Of a stretch of DNA of 64,000 nucleotides, positions 1 to 8,294 are shown piece by piece; positions within the stretch are counted from its first letter, which is position 1; each line of letters begins with the position of its first letter. Location: the NCBI GenBank assembly GCA_028345295.1, contig JAOMDA010000002.1, positions 1 to 64,000 of the forward strand. Reading direction: 5' to 3'. This DNA is from Candidatus Nitrosopelagicus sp. Its GTDB lineage: Archaea > Thermoproteota > Nitrososphaeria > Nitrososphaerales > Nitrosopumilaceae. The translations under genes and the position numbers were made by a program. A model generated the notes under the pieces. The model was not told where the DNA came from. It saw only the letters and a program-made list of their open reading frames with translations, and searched no databases.

Positions 1-977
1 GGAAGATTGAATTTTCCTTTGTAAAATGACATAAGATGCACAGGTTGATAATGAATTCCAGTTTGAATATTATTTTCAAGCATTTTTTTCATAAATTCTT
101 TTCTTTTTTTAGTTTTAATCCAATACAAATGATATGAACAATTTTTGTTGAATGGCATTTTATTTTCTGTATTAATTTCCTGAAAATATCTTTTAGCTAT
201 TTTTTTTCTTTTATTAGTTAATGCATTTTGTTTCTTAAGTTGTTCAATTCCTATAGCAGCAGAAAATTCATTCATAAAATAGTTCCAACCAATTTCCTTA
301 ATATCATATTTTGTTCCGTGTCTATTACTTATCCCATTCCATCGTCTCGAATTAAGCATTTTTTTAAACACGTGACTTTTTTTCCCATTTAATGTGATAG
401 CACCACCTGCTGGCATTACCAAATTTTTTGTAGGGTTAAAACTATGGCATACTGCAATACTATGACTTCCAATTTTTTTATTCTTGTAAATAGTTCCAGT
501 TGCATGAGCAGCATCTTCAATTATACTTATTTTATTATTACATAAATCACGAATACTTTCTAAATCTGCAGCCATTCCTCCAAAATGTACAGGCAGAATG
601 GCTCTGGTTTTTTTATTTATTGATTTTTGTATCATTTGAGGATCAAGGCATAAACTATCAGGCTCAACATCAATAAAAATAGGCTTTCCTCCGTTAAGAA
701 GAATTGAATGAACAGTAGAAACAAAAGTTAGAGATGGAACTACAACTTCTTTATTTTTAATATCAAGTAATGAGAGTGCTAAATGTAGTGCTGCTGAACC
801 ACTGTTTACAGCTACACATTCATCTGAATTGACATATTTTCTAAACATTTCTTCGAAAACTGAAACATTTCCTGTACCTAGACCAGAAGACCAAAAATGA
901 CTATGAAAAGTTCTTTCAATGACTTTTCTCTCTTGTGTGCCTACAGATGGGTCAAAAATCTTTATTATTTTTTTCAT
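1..977 (-). CDS. DegT/DnrJ/EryC1-type sugar aminotransferase (3' end cut by window)
   Basis: PLP-dependent aminotransferase of the DegT/DnrJ/EryC1/StrS family, which aminates a keto-sugar nucleotide. About 325 codons are visible from an ATG at 977; the stop lies outside the window. It is absent from the ORF track. Visible in the translation are the cofactor-pocket stretch VNSGSAALHLALS near residue 55, IIEDAAHATG near 150, and SFNPTKNLVMPAGGAI near 180, whose lysine should form the internal aldimine. The end reads GIHYQPVHLMSFY, typical of the family. With NeuB, an acetyltransferase and a deacetylase nearby it could act like LegC or PseC in nonulosonic acid synthesis; that role is inferred. 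It is divergent from the ATP-grasp gene. Confidence 0.88.
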   Translation of the reverse strand, partial: MKKIIKIFDPSVGTQERKVIERTFHSHFWSSGLGTGNVSVFEEMFRKYVNSDECVAVNSGSAALHLALSLLDIKNKEVVVPSLTFVSTVHSILLNGGKPIFIDVEPDSLCLDPQMIQKSINKKTRAILPVHFGGMAADLESIRDLCNNKISIIEDAAHATGTIYKNKKIGSHSIAVCHSFNPTKNLVMPAGGAITLNGKKSHVFKKMLNSRRWNGISNRHGTKYDIKEIGWNYFMNEFSAAIGIEQLKKQNALTNKRKKIAKRYFQEINTENKMPFNKNCSYHLYWIKTKKRKEFMKKMLENNIQTGIHYQPVHLMSFYKGKFNL

Positions 978-1040
978 GAATTATCAATATTGAGTAAAAA
1001 TAACATTTCATAAATCTATAGACAGCTATACTTTGATTAG

Positions 1041-1054
1041 ATATAGTTAAAAAG
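1041..1054 (+). promoter_or_regulatory. possible TATA box for the ATP-grasp gene
   Basis: The AT-rich element ATATAGTTAAAAAG lies about 30 bases before the TTG start at 1079. That spacing fits archaeal TATA-directed transcription of a leaderless or nearly leaderless mRNA, which would support the TTG start. The region is AT-rich throughout, so this is tentative. Confidence 0.35.
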
Positions 1055-1078
1055 AAAAATTCCTTTTTAAAAATAATT

Positions 1079-2143
1079 TTGAGAGAAATTAGAGTATTAA
1101 TTTCAGCAATAGGACATTCTACCAGTCCTGGGGTAATTGATGCTATCAAGAATAACGGTGAAAGAGAGGCCAAAGTAATTGGTGTAGATATGGACCCTAC
1201 AGTAATAATTTCCAGTATTCTTGATGGAAATTATCAAGTTCCAAGTTATTCAGATCCAAATACTTCTGATCCATATTATATTGATAGCATTTTAAAAATT
1301 TGTAAAAAAGACAATATTGATGTGTATTATGCACAACAAGAGGAAGAAGGTATTTTCAGTAGTAAAAGAAAACAAGAGTTTGAAGATATAGGAGTTAAAG
1401 TAATTAGACCTGCATCTCATGATGTTTTAGAAATCTCAAATAACAAAAGAAAGTTTCATGAACTCTTTAAAAAAGAGGGAATTCCTCACAGTAAATTCCA
1501 AATTATTAATAATTTTAGTGAGTTGGAAAAAGCAATCTATTCTTTAGAATATCCAGAGAAAAGTGTATTTTTAAAACCAACTATTTCTGTTGGCGGAAGA
1601 GGAGCAATGTTAGTATCAGAGAATATTGGCTATAAAAAAAATGAAAGAGAAGAAAACTCTATGAAATATAATTTAAAATCAGTTTTAGAAATGTTTTCAA
1701 AAATTAATGATGATGATTTCCCTGAGTTAATTGCAATGGAATACTTAACTGGCGAATATTACAGTGTAGATGTTCTTTCAGAAAATGGAAATATAATTTA
1801 TGCAGTTCCCAAAAAACGAATTAAAGGTAATGCAAGTAATACAATTATTGGTCAGGTTGATCTAAATCATGATGTATTAGAACAAGCTAAGAAAGCATGC
1901 AATATTTTTAATTTTAATTTTTTACAGAACTATGAAATGAAAATGAATGAAGATAAACAACCAATGATATATGATATAAACCCTAGAGGTGGTGCATCAC
2001 TAGCATTTTGTAAAGCTGCGGGTGTAAATCTAATGTATTATGCAATCAAAATGGCATTAGGCGAAGAATTCCCTCGTGGTAATAAAATTAGAAATAATGT
2101 AAAGATGATAAGAGGTTATCACGAATACTATGAAAACATTTGA
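1079..2143 (+). CDS. ATP-grasp ligase (carbamoyl-phosphate synthase-like)
   Basis: Predicted ATP-grasp enzyme, 354 residues, joining a carboxylate to an amine or thiol with ATP. The N-terminal Rossmann-like pre-ATP-grasp part starts VLISAIGHSTSPGVIDAI. The ATP-binding core includes FLKPTISVGGRGAMLV near residue 165 and the metal-binding end YDINPRGGASLAF near 300. The start is TTG; no ATG is available before the first beta strand, so TTG is needed for a complete fold. The downstream HAD gene overlaps it by 14 bases, suggesting translational coupling. Similar CarB-like proteins occur in surface-polysaccharide loci, but the substrate is unknown here. A role in modifying a sugar or a glycan-linked amino acid is inferred from position only. 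Confidence 0.8.
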   Translation: MREIRVLISAIGHSTSPGVIDAIKNNGEREAKVIGVDMDPTVIISSILDGNYQVPSYSDPNTSDPYYIDSILKICKKDNIDVYYAQQEEEGIFSSKRKQEFEDIGVKVIRPASHDVLEISNNKRKFHELFKKEGIPHSKFQIINNFSELEKAIYSLEYPEKSVFLKPTISVGGRGAMLVSENIGYKKNEREENSMKYNLKSVLEMFSKINDDDFPELIAMEYLTGEYYSVDVLSENGNIIYAVPKKRIKGNASNTIIGQVDLNHDVLEQAKKACNIFNFNFLQNYEMKMNEDKQPMIYDINPRGGASLAFCKAAGVNLMYYAIKMALGEEFPRGNKIRNNVKMIRGYHEYYENI

Positions 2144-2819
2144 AGAGAAATTAAAAAATATTAAATTAATTGCATTTGATCTTGATAATACACTTTATGA
2201 TGAAACAATGTATTTTAAATTTTCATTTAAAATTATTACACCATATTTAAAAACTGAATTTAACGTTGATCCAAAGAAATGTGAGAAGAAATTATGGGAG
2301 ATTTTAAAAAAAAATGGGAAACATTATCATCATCTTTTTGATGACCTTTTAATTGAATATGATATTAAACCTGAAAATTTGCAAAAATTACTCTTTCTTT
2401 TTGAATCAGTAAAGACAAAATTATCTCTTTTTCCGAATGTTAGAAATCTTCTAATTCAATTGAAGAAAAAATATCAGTTAAGTATGATTACAAGTGGAAT
2501 TCAAGATGTTCAAAGAAATAAAATCAATTTATTAGATATACAAGACTATTTTGAGCCCATAATTTATTCATCAACTCTAAAACATGACAAACCTGATGAG
2601 ACACCTTTCAGACAATTAATAAAATTAACAGGGATAGATGCTGAAAATATAGTGTATGTTGGGGATAATCCATTTGATGATTTTCTAGGACCAAATAATT
2701 TGGGTATAACTACTATACGAGTTTACAACTCAGATTTTAAAAATACCAAAATAGATAGCCAGAAAGATGCAAAAATAAAACTCGATAATATAACTAAAAT
2801 TGAGAAATTTTTCTTATAA
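2130..2819 (+). CDS. HAD-superfamily hydrolase
   Basis: Haloacid dehalogenase-type phosphatase of 229 residues. Motif I is IAFDLDNTLYDE near residue 14 (nucleophile Asp and acid/base Asp). Motif II is the Ser/Thr in SMITSG near 117. Motif III is the lysine in KHDKPDE near 153. Motif IV is VYVGDNPFDDFLG near 178. The helical cap lies between motifs I and II (type C1, like pyrimidine nucleotidase and N-acylneuraminate-9-phosphatase). It overlaps the ATP-grasp gene by 14 bases and ends 15 bases from the convergent radical SAM gene. Dephosphorylation of a nonulosonate-9-phosphate or a related sugar phosphate is attractive beside NeuB, but it is inferred. Confidence 0.85.
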   Translation: MKTFEEKLKNIKLIAFDLDNTLYDETMYFKFSFKIITPYLKTEFNVDPKKCEKKLWEILKKNGKHYHHLFDDLLIEYDIKPENLQKLLFLFESVKTKLSLFPNVRNLLIQLKKKYQLSMITSGIQDVQRNKINLLDIQDYFEPIIYSSTLKHDKPDETPFRQLIKLTGIDAENIVYVGDNPFDDFLGPNNLGITTIRVYNSDFKNTKIDSQKDAKIKLDNITKIEKFFL

Positions 2820-2833
2820 TAAAATTTTTTAAA

Positions 2834-4822
2834 TTAACTAATTTGTGGAATCGGTTTTTCATCAAAAATATCTATAGTGCTATACTCTTTTCCGTCATTA
2901 CCAGTTTTTAATTTTTCAAGTGGGCATTTATGAAGTCTATTTCGTCTTCCGTAAAAAATTGTTTCATAATTCCATTTTATTGGATCTTTTTCAAAAACTA
3001 AATTCTTGCACCAATAATGTATTCGCTGAGATTTTAATTCATCTCCATTTAGAAGAAATTCTTTCCAATTGAAATGGAAATTTTCTGATCGTATTTTATT
3101 AAAATCATTTCTTGGAGATAAGACAAATGTTTGAAATCTTGCAAGATCATTTAACATGTCTTGGTTTGTCCCAAAACCATGCTTTTCTTCTATAAAACTT
3201 AAAAACTTGTCAATATCCAACAACAGTTCTGATTTGTCATATGCTAATCTTAACCAACTACCTTCCTCTATCTCCCAAATTATCTCACCCAGATTTTTAT
3301 CTGTGTGGTTCCAACCATTTCCGCTGAAACCAGTATCTATGAATTTAATAATTTTTTCATATTCTTGTGCAAACAAAGAGTTTGATGTTCGACAAAATTC
3401 TAAAAATGTTTCATAGAATTTCATATAATGCATTTTATGAAATTTGTTATAAAATTCTGAAATATGTTCTAGAAGACCAAGATTTTGTAGTGTTAAAAAT
3501 GCCCAGGTATAAAGATTCATTTCTTTTAATTCATCAACAGTATGAGAAATTGTTTCAGTTACAACATATTCATATTCTTGAATACCTCTATCGTGAATTG
3601 AAGAATGTCGTAGCATTAAAGGGGAGCGAGTTGTTTTAATTTTGTATTGTTCTCTATATGATGGTACATTCATTGGAGCATTAGGTAAAATTGTGCATCT
3701 AAATACAAATACTGAATCAATTTTGGTGTGAATCAGTGTTTCTAATCCAGTTTTAAAAGTCTCTACAGTTTCTCCAGGAAGTCCTAAGATAAGTTCAGTG
3801 TATGTAGGTATTCTATTTTTCCTAAAATCTTCAGTTAAATTTGAAAAATTGTCAAATTTTATATTTGCTCGCTTTATAATATTTAGCGTTTCAGGATCTA
3901 ATGATTGTACTGCTAATGTTACGGCACCTAATATTCCACCATCTTTCAATTGCTGTGCAATAGGCATGATTTTTTCTGTTGTATTTTTTGCCCATGATAC
4001 TGCAAATAATCTCATCTCGTTTCCAGATTCTTTTCTTCTTAAAGCCATTTCTTTTAGTTTTGTCGCAATTTGTAGATCTCTTTCTACAAAAATTCCAAAG
4101 TTTGCATCACAACAATTGATGTAAACAGTACCATTATTTTCAAACCATTCAATTTCTTTCATTAATCTCTCAATTGAAAACTTTCGAATATTTGTAAATC
4201 TTGAATCACCCCAATCACAAAAAGTACATTCATAGGGGCATCCTCTGTTTGTCTCCCAAGAAGCTATCCATCTAATACCAGAATTTTTATCCACCAGATC
4301 CCATACTACATCTGTTAAGTATGGTGATGGTAATTCATCCAAATTATCAACTCTAAATTGTGGAGGATTGGTAAAATCTTTTGTTGAAATTCCTTTTACA
4401 TCAAAGAAATTCTTATCTTTTAAATAAGAACTAAAGATATTAGTCAAAATTAATTCTCCCTCACCATGAACTAAAATATCAACATAGGGGTATTTCTCAA
4501 AAAACCCTCTGATATCATTAGGAACATGAGGTCCTCCAAAAATTATCAAACAATTTGGATTTATTTTTTTTACTTCTTCCGCTAGATAGGTTTGAAGTTC
4601 CCAGTTCCAAACATAGCAAGAACATAAAAGAATCTCAGTATTTTTACACTGCGATATATATTCATCCACTTTATGCCTAGAAACAAAGGTTTTTTCAAAT
4701 TTGAAATTATTACCTAAATTTGTTTTGTGCTTGATATATGCTACCAGCGAAGCTATGCTATATGGAAAATGCATTTGATCACCATACTGATAATTAAATT
4801 GAGATGAGTTTACTTGGATCAT
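2834..4822 (-). CDS. B12-binding-domain radical SAM protein
   Basis: A 662-residue class B type radical SAM enzyme. The N-terminal 160 residues resemble a cobalamin-binding domain (IIFGGPHVPND near 95, then DILVHGEGE). The radical SAM core follows with the cluster motif CPYECTFCDWGD (C-x3-C-x2-C) near residue 195 and GLPGETVETF near 340. The 200-residue C-terminal extension is unassigned. Such enzymes often methylate unactivated carbons or phosphinates, or form rings. It is the last gene of a minus-strand run after the PIG-L deacetylase (47-base gap). A role in modifying a glycan or lipid is inferred. The organism has cobalamin genes 24 kb away, consistent with cofactor supply. Confidence 0.85.
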   Translation of the reverse strand: MIQVNSSQFNYQYGDQMHFPYSIASLVAYIKHKTNLGNNFKFEKTFVSRHKVDEYISQCKNTEILLCSCYVWNWELQTYLAEEVKKINPNCLIIFGGPHVPNDIRGFFEKYPYVDILVHGEGELILTNIFSSYLKDKNFFDVKGISTKDFTNPPQFRVDNLDELPSPYLTDVVWDLVDKNSGIRWIASWETNRGCPYECTFCDWGDSRFTNIRKFSIERLMKEIEWFENNGTVYINCCDANFGIFVERDLQIATKLKEMALRRKESGNEMRLFAVSWAKNTTEKIMPIAQQLKDGGILGAVTLAVQSLDPETLNIIKRANIKFDNFSNLTEDFRKNRIPTYTELILGLPGETVETFKTGLETLIHTKIDSVFVFRCTILPNAPMNVPSYREQYKIKTTRSPLMLRHSSIHDRGIQEYEYVVTETISHTVDELKEMNLYTWAFLTLQNLGLLEHISEFYNKFHKMHYMKFYETFLEFCRTSNSLFAQEYEKIIKFIDTGFSGNGWNHTDKNLGEIIWEIEEGSWLRLAYDKSELLLDIDKFLSFIEEKHGFGTNQDMLNDLARFQTFVLSPRNDFNKIRSENFHFNWKEFLLNGDELKSQRIHYWCKNLVFEKDPIKWNYETIFYGRRNRLHKCPLEKLKTGNDGKEYSTIDIFDEKPIPQIS

Positions 4823-4869
4823 ATGTGTGCCTTTATCTAATTGCTAATTACTCGATTTTTATACTTTTA

Positions 4870-5541
4870 TTATTCAATTTTACGAATAATTTCAAATGCT
4901 TCAGCATATTTTGTACCTGAAACAGAGCCCCATCTGGCAGATATTTTTTCTAAATTTTGAGTAGATCGTGGATGTGGAAATTTTCTCATTTCATTTTTAT
5001 ACATTTTCATTGCTTGAATTTTCTTATCTATCTGTTTTTCAATGTTGATGAAATAATTTGGATTAAAAGAGTAGGGATAATTCCATTCAGTAGAAGATGC
5101 AATCTCAAAACAAATCAATTCAGGAATTTTTTTGGATATAGGTCTACATGCTGTTAAGCATGCACTATAAGTTAATCGATGATCAATGTTAAGATCACCA
5201 TAATGATGAGTGTATATTCTATCAGGTTTTTCCTTTTTAATTTCACCTTCAATAATTTTTACAATTTCTAATAATGGAATACTATCCATTTTATTATCTG
5301 GTAAATCATAAAAATCTGTTTTTGCTACATTCAAAATTTTACATGCTTTTTTTGCATCATTTCTTAGTGAATCAATTTGTTCTTTCATAGATTTTTTTTC
5401 ATTAGATTTATCTCTAGAAGTTATTCCTGTAGCTAAATAAATTACTTTTACAAAGTCATTATTTTTTGTATGTTTTAGAATTGTTCCACCGGCACCAAGA
5501 ACTTCATCATCAGGATGTGCTACTACTACTAAAACTCGCAT
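4870..5541 (-). CDS. LmbE/PIG-L family N-acetyl-sugar deacetylase
   Basis: Zinc-dependent deacetylase of the PIG-L/LmbE family, 223 residues from the ATG at 5541. The ORF track extends it 19 residues upstream, but the family's first beta strand begins exactly at MRVLVVVAHPDDEVLGAGGT, so the internal ATG is preferred. AHPDDE supplies metal ligands and the catalytic Asp; the later THHYGDLNIDHR near residue 115 supplies the other histidines. The family removes acetyl groups from GlcNAc-containing substrates such as GlcNAc-PI or GlcNAc-malate. It lies between the acetyltransferase (71-base gap) and the B12-radical SAM gene (47-base gap), so it probably acts on an amino-sugar in the same glycan route. 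Confidence 0.87.
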   Translation of the reverse strand: MRVLVVVAHPDDEVLGAGGTILKHTKNNDFVKVIYLATGITSRDKSNEKKSMKEQIDSLRNDAKKACKILNVAKTDFYDLPDNKMDSIPLLEIVKIIEGEIKKEKPDRIYTHHYGDLNIDHRLTYSACLTACRPISKKIPELICFEIASSTEWNYPYSFNPNYFINIEKQIDKKIQAMKMYKNEMRKFPHPRSTQNLEKISARWGSVSGTKYAEAFEIIRKIE

Positions 5542-5612
5542 TACATAAAAAAAATCTTTGCCTATATTAACTATAACTATAATTTTATTCGTTAACAATC
5601 GATATTCTTATT

Positions 5613-6050
5613 CTAAGTTTTAAGATAATATCCATCTTTCACTTTAGCAGGATTTCCATGCACTAATGAATAAGGTGGAATTTTTACTCCATCAACAATT
5701 GTTCCAGCAGCAATTACTGAATGATGACCTATTTCTGCTCCACCTTTAATTACAGAATGGGAACCAATGAAAACATTATTTTCAATGATGATTTCTTTTC
5801 TTTCAATTTCATCTTGTTTACCAACACATCTTTTATGCGAGTCAGCACAATTTATTGCTACAAAAGATGCAATATCACAATTATTACCAATGGTTATTTG
5901 TGATTCTTTGGCATTTATTTCAGACAAAAATCCAATACTAACATTATCTCCAATTTTAGGTTCACCTGAAATCCAAACTAAAGGATGGAACTGATTTTTT
6001 TTAAAATTAGTTAATTTAGTAAACAAATCTTGAAATTCATTTAAATCCAT
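5613..6050 (-). CDS. hexapeptide-repeat acyltransferase (NeuD/WbbJ-like)
   Basis: Left-handed beta-helix acetyltransferase of 145 residues. Imperfect [LIV]-G-x4 hexapeptides run through the centre (IGDNVSIGFLSEIN, IGNNCDIASFVAIN, IENNVFIGSHSVIKGGAEIGHHSVIAAGTIV), followed by the typical ending YSLVHGNPAKVKDGYY. The likely acyl donor is acetyl-CoA and the acceptor an amino-sugar. Its ATG overlaps the neuB stop by one base (TAATG), a clear sign of translational coupling, so the acceptor is probably a precursor or product of the nonulosonate pathway. The precise position acetylated cannot be read from sequence. Confidence 0.88.
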   Translation of the reverse strand: MDLNEFQDLFTKLTNFKKNQFHPLVWISGEPKIGDNVSIGFLSEINAKESQITIGNNCDIASFVAINCADSHKRCVGKQDEIERKEIIIENNVFIGSHSVIKGGAEIGHHSVIAAGTIVDGVKIPPYSLVHGNPAKVKDGYYLKT

Positions 6051-7102
6051 TATTCAAAATCCTCCAATTTTAACAAACTATTTTTTTTGATAGTTTTATT
6101 TGATTTTTTATTAGTTATTTCACTAATTAATGTAGGTGATAAACCATATCCTGGTCTTTTGGCACCGATCTTTTTTCCTAAGACTTCCCCTTTTGAAATA
6201 TCTTCTAATGCAACTATACTTTTTCTTGCTATTTTTTTCATTTCTGTTTCAGCAAGAGTTGGTTTAATCATAGAAGAACCCATCATTTTGAAAGATAATC
6301 TAATTGATTCAATCCATTGTTTTAAACCAGTTGGATCCTCAGAAAACCAATGATCTGGACCAGGTAAATTGTGATCTAAAGTAAAATGTTTTTCAAAAAC
6401 ACAAGATCCCATTGCAATTGCTAACGATGACGCTAAAGTGCCTTGAGTATGATCAGAGAATCCTAATGGAACATCAGGAAAAAGTTCTGAAAAAGTTTGA
6501 AATCTAAGTAAATTAACATCTGATGTTGGAGTAGGATATTCAGATGTACAAACTAACAAAACTACAGGGATTTTTTCAGGCGAACCAAGAATCTTAAGTG
6601 ATTCAGAGATCTCTTTAGTACTTGCCATTCCACATGAAAGCAAAATTGGTAAACCAGTGTCTTTACAACTTTTTAACAATGGTAAATTTGTAAGATCCGA
6701 GGAGCCAATTTTTACAGCAGGTACACCTAATTTTATTAAAAATTCCAAGTCAGATGGATTAACTGGTGTTGAAAGAAAAATAATCTTCTCATCTTCACAC
6801 TTCTTTTTAATTTCAAACCACTCATTTGTAGTAAATTCACATCGTTCAAACATGTCAATCATTGATTCAGTAATTTCATTACCCTGTGAATGATAAGTAT
6901 AGGTTTGATTTGGCTCAGAAATAAAATCTGTTGCTGTATATGTTTGGAACTTTATTGCATCAGAACCAGCTTCTTTAGCTATCTCAATCATTCTAAACGC
7001 TTTTTCAAGTTCACCATTATGATTAAGACCTGCCTCAGAAATTATAAAAGGACTATGATACTTTTCAATAGTATGATTTTTTATTTGAATCATTTTCTGC
7101 AT
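6050..7102 (-). CDS. neuB: NeuB-family nonulosonic acid synthase
   Basis: Condenses phosphoenolpyruvate with a six-carbon amino-sugar to make a sialic-, legionaminic- or pseudaminic-acid-like sugar. The protein has 350 residues. The N-terminal TIM barrel carries FIISEAGLNHNGELEKAFRM, AIKFQTYTATDF, KIGSSDLTN, LLSCGMAS and GFSDHTQG. EKHFTLDHNLPGPDHWFSEDP near 240 is a hallmark of the family. The C-terminal 60 residues (RKSIVALEDISKGEV onward) form the SAF antifreeze-like domain. An alternative start is the next in-frame ATG (codon 4). It is downstream of a GT-B gene and coupled to the acetyltransferase. No CMP-sugar synthetase (NeuA) is in the window, so the activated sugar is unproven. Confidence 0.93.
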   Translation of the reverse strand: MQKMIQIKNHTIEKYHSPFIISEAGLNHNGELEKAFRMIEIAKEAGSDAIKFQTYTATDFISEPNQTYTYHSQGNEITESMIDMFERCEFTTNEWFEIKKKCEDEKIIFLSTPVNPSDLEFLIKLGVPAVKIGSSDLTNLPLLKSCKDTGLPILLSCGMASTKEISESLKILGSPEKIPVVLLVCTSEYPTPTSDVNLLRFQTFSELFPDVPLGFSDHTQGTLASSLAIAMGSCVFEKHFTLDHNLPGPDHWFSEDPTGLKQWIESIRLSFKMMGSSMIKPTLAETEMKKIARKSIVALEDISKGEVLGKKIGAKRPGYGLSPTLISEITNKKSNKTIKKNSLLKLEDFE

Positions 7103-7172
7103 TTTTAGACTAATAGCTACCTTTTAAATTATTTGATAAATTTAACTGTAAAAATACTAAATTCACAAAAAA

Positions 7173-8201
7173 TTAATTGTTTAAAAATTCTAATATTTTT
7201 TGGCCAACAAGTGGTGTATCAATTGATTTTTTTGTAAATTTGGGTAACGCATTAAGATATTCTTGATTTAGCTGTAAATTATTTATCTGTTCAGTAGTAA
7301 TCTCATTCTTTAATTTCATCTTTGATAATTCATCTGAAATCATATTTAGTTCAATACGATTTTTATCTGTGACATAATAGAATGGAATACCATTAGTTAG
7401 ACATTCACTAATTAATCCATAACCAGATTTACAAATTACTAAATCTGAAATGGACACTAGTTCCTGACCTTCTGTCCAATTTGATAAATTAATTACATTT
7501 GAATTTTTAATCAGACTGTTCATTGTTAAAATTCTTACATTTTTATCATTATTACATATAATTTCGTTAGATGTATTTCCCATAGCAAATAAAACCACAA
7601 ACTCAGAATCTTTTATACCAATTTCTTTTCTAATTTTCTCTTTCTCCCTTTCCGTTTTTCTTGCAACAATTCCAACTTCATATCGATTTTTAAAATGTTG
7701 CATGGTAGTTCCAAATGGTAATTTTAAAGCAATTGATGCATAATCATACGCCTGATTTAGAGTCTCTAGAACGGCTTCATCTAAAAAATTTGATGTATCA
7801 TACCATGAAAAATTTGAAATCGCTATAGAAGGAATGTTTAGTGTTTTTGCAACTAGAAACGGCATTGCAGATATGTCACTGATTATCAGATCTGGTTTAA
7901 TTTCGATTATTCTATCTTTTTCTATTCTAGCATTTTCATCTAATGATTTTATCCAATTATTCATTTCATGTTTTGATTTATCTTTGTCAATAGATACACC
8001 ATCATTCTTTACTACTAATCCAACATCAGTCTTAGATGGTATTAAATTAATTCCAGGAATAGATTTTTGAATAAATTCTTTACAATTAAAATTTCTAACT
8101 GTTATATCAATCCCAAATTTTTGCAATTCTCGAATAATAGCAATTGATCTGGTAGCATGACCCATTCCATGATCTGTAATATAATAGACAATCTTTTTCA
8201 A
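7173..8201 (-). CDS. GT-B fold glycosyltransferase, MurG/UGT-like
   Basis: A 342-residue protein that starts directly at the first beta strand with VYYITDHGMGHATRSIAII, the glycine/histidine loop of GT-B glycosyltransferases related to MurG and archaeal UGT-like enzymes. The C-terminal half has the donor-site pattern SDLVICKSGYGLISECLTNG near residue 250. It leads the minus-strand run toward neuB (70-base gap) and is divergent from the RmlD-like gene. It probably transfers a sugar to a lipid- or protein-linked glycan. PseG-type UDP-sugar hydrolases share this fold and sit in pseudaminate clusters, so a hydrolase role cannot be excluded. Confidence 0.75.
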   Translation of the reverse strand: MKKIVYYITDHGMGHATRSIAIIRELQKFGIDITVRNFNCKEFIQKSIPGINLIPSKTDVGLVVKNDGVSIDKDKSKHEMNNWIKSLDENARIEKDRIIEIKPDLIISDISAMPFLVAKTLNIPSIAISNFSWYDTSNFLDEAVLETLNQAYDYASIALKLPFGTTMQHFKNRYEVGIVARKTEREKEKIRKEIGIKDSEFVVLFAMGNTSNEIICNNDKNVRILTMNSLIKNSNVINLSNWTEGQELVSISDLVICKSGYGLISECLTNGIPFYYVTDKNRIELNMISDELSKMKLKNEITTEQINNLQLNQEYLNALPKFTKKSIDTPLVGQKILEFLNN

Positions 8202-8294
8202 GTATTACTATAAAAAATCTATTTTAGATATAATTGTGTCTTAGAATAATTTTAAATCTAAATTATAATACTGGCAAAATTAACAAGATTAGTT

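Noticed and set aside
3156-4124. ORF-track frames opposite the radical SAM gene, and similar antisense frames through the window
   Set aside because: They lie wholly within well-supported genes and their translations are low-complexity shadows without domains.
2834-4822. GDGT ring synthase (Grs) call for the B12-radical SAM protein
   Set aside because: Both share B12-binding radical SAM architecture, but the glycan context and lack of recognised Grs-specific stretches do not support it.
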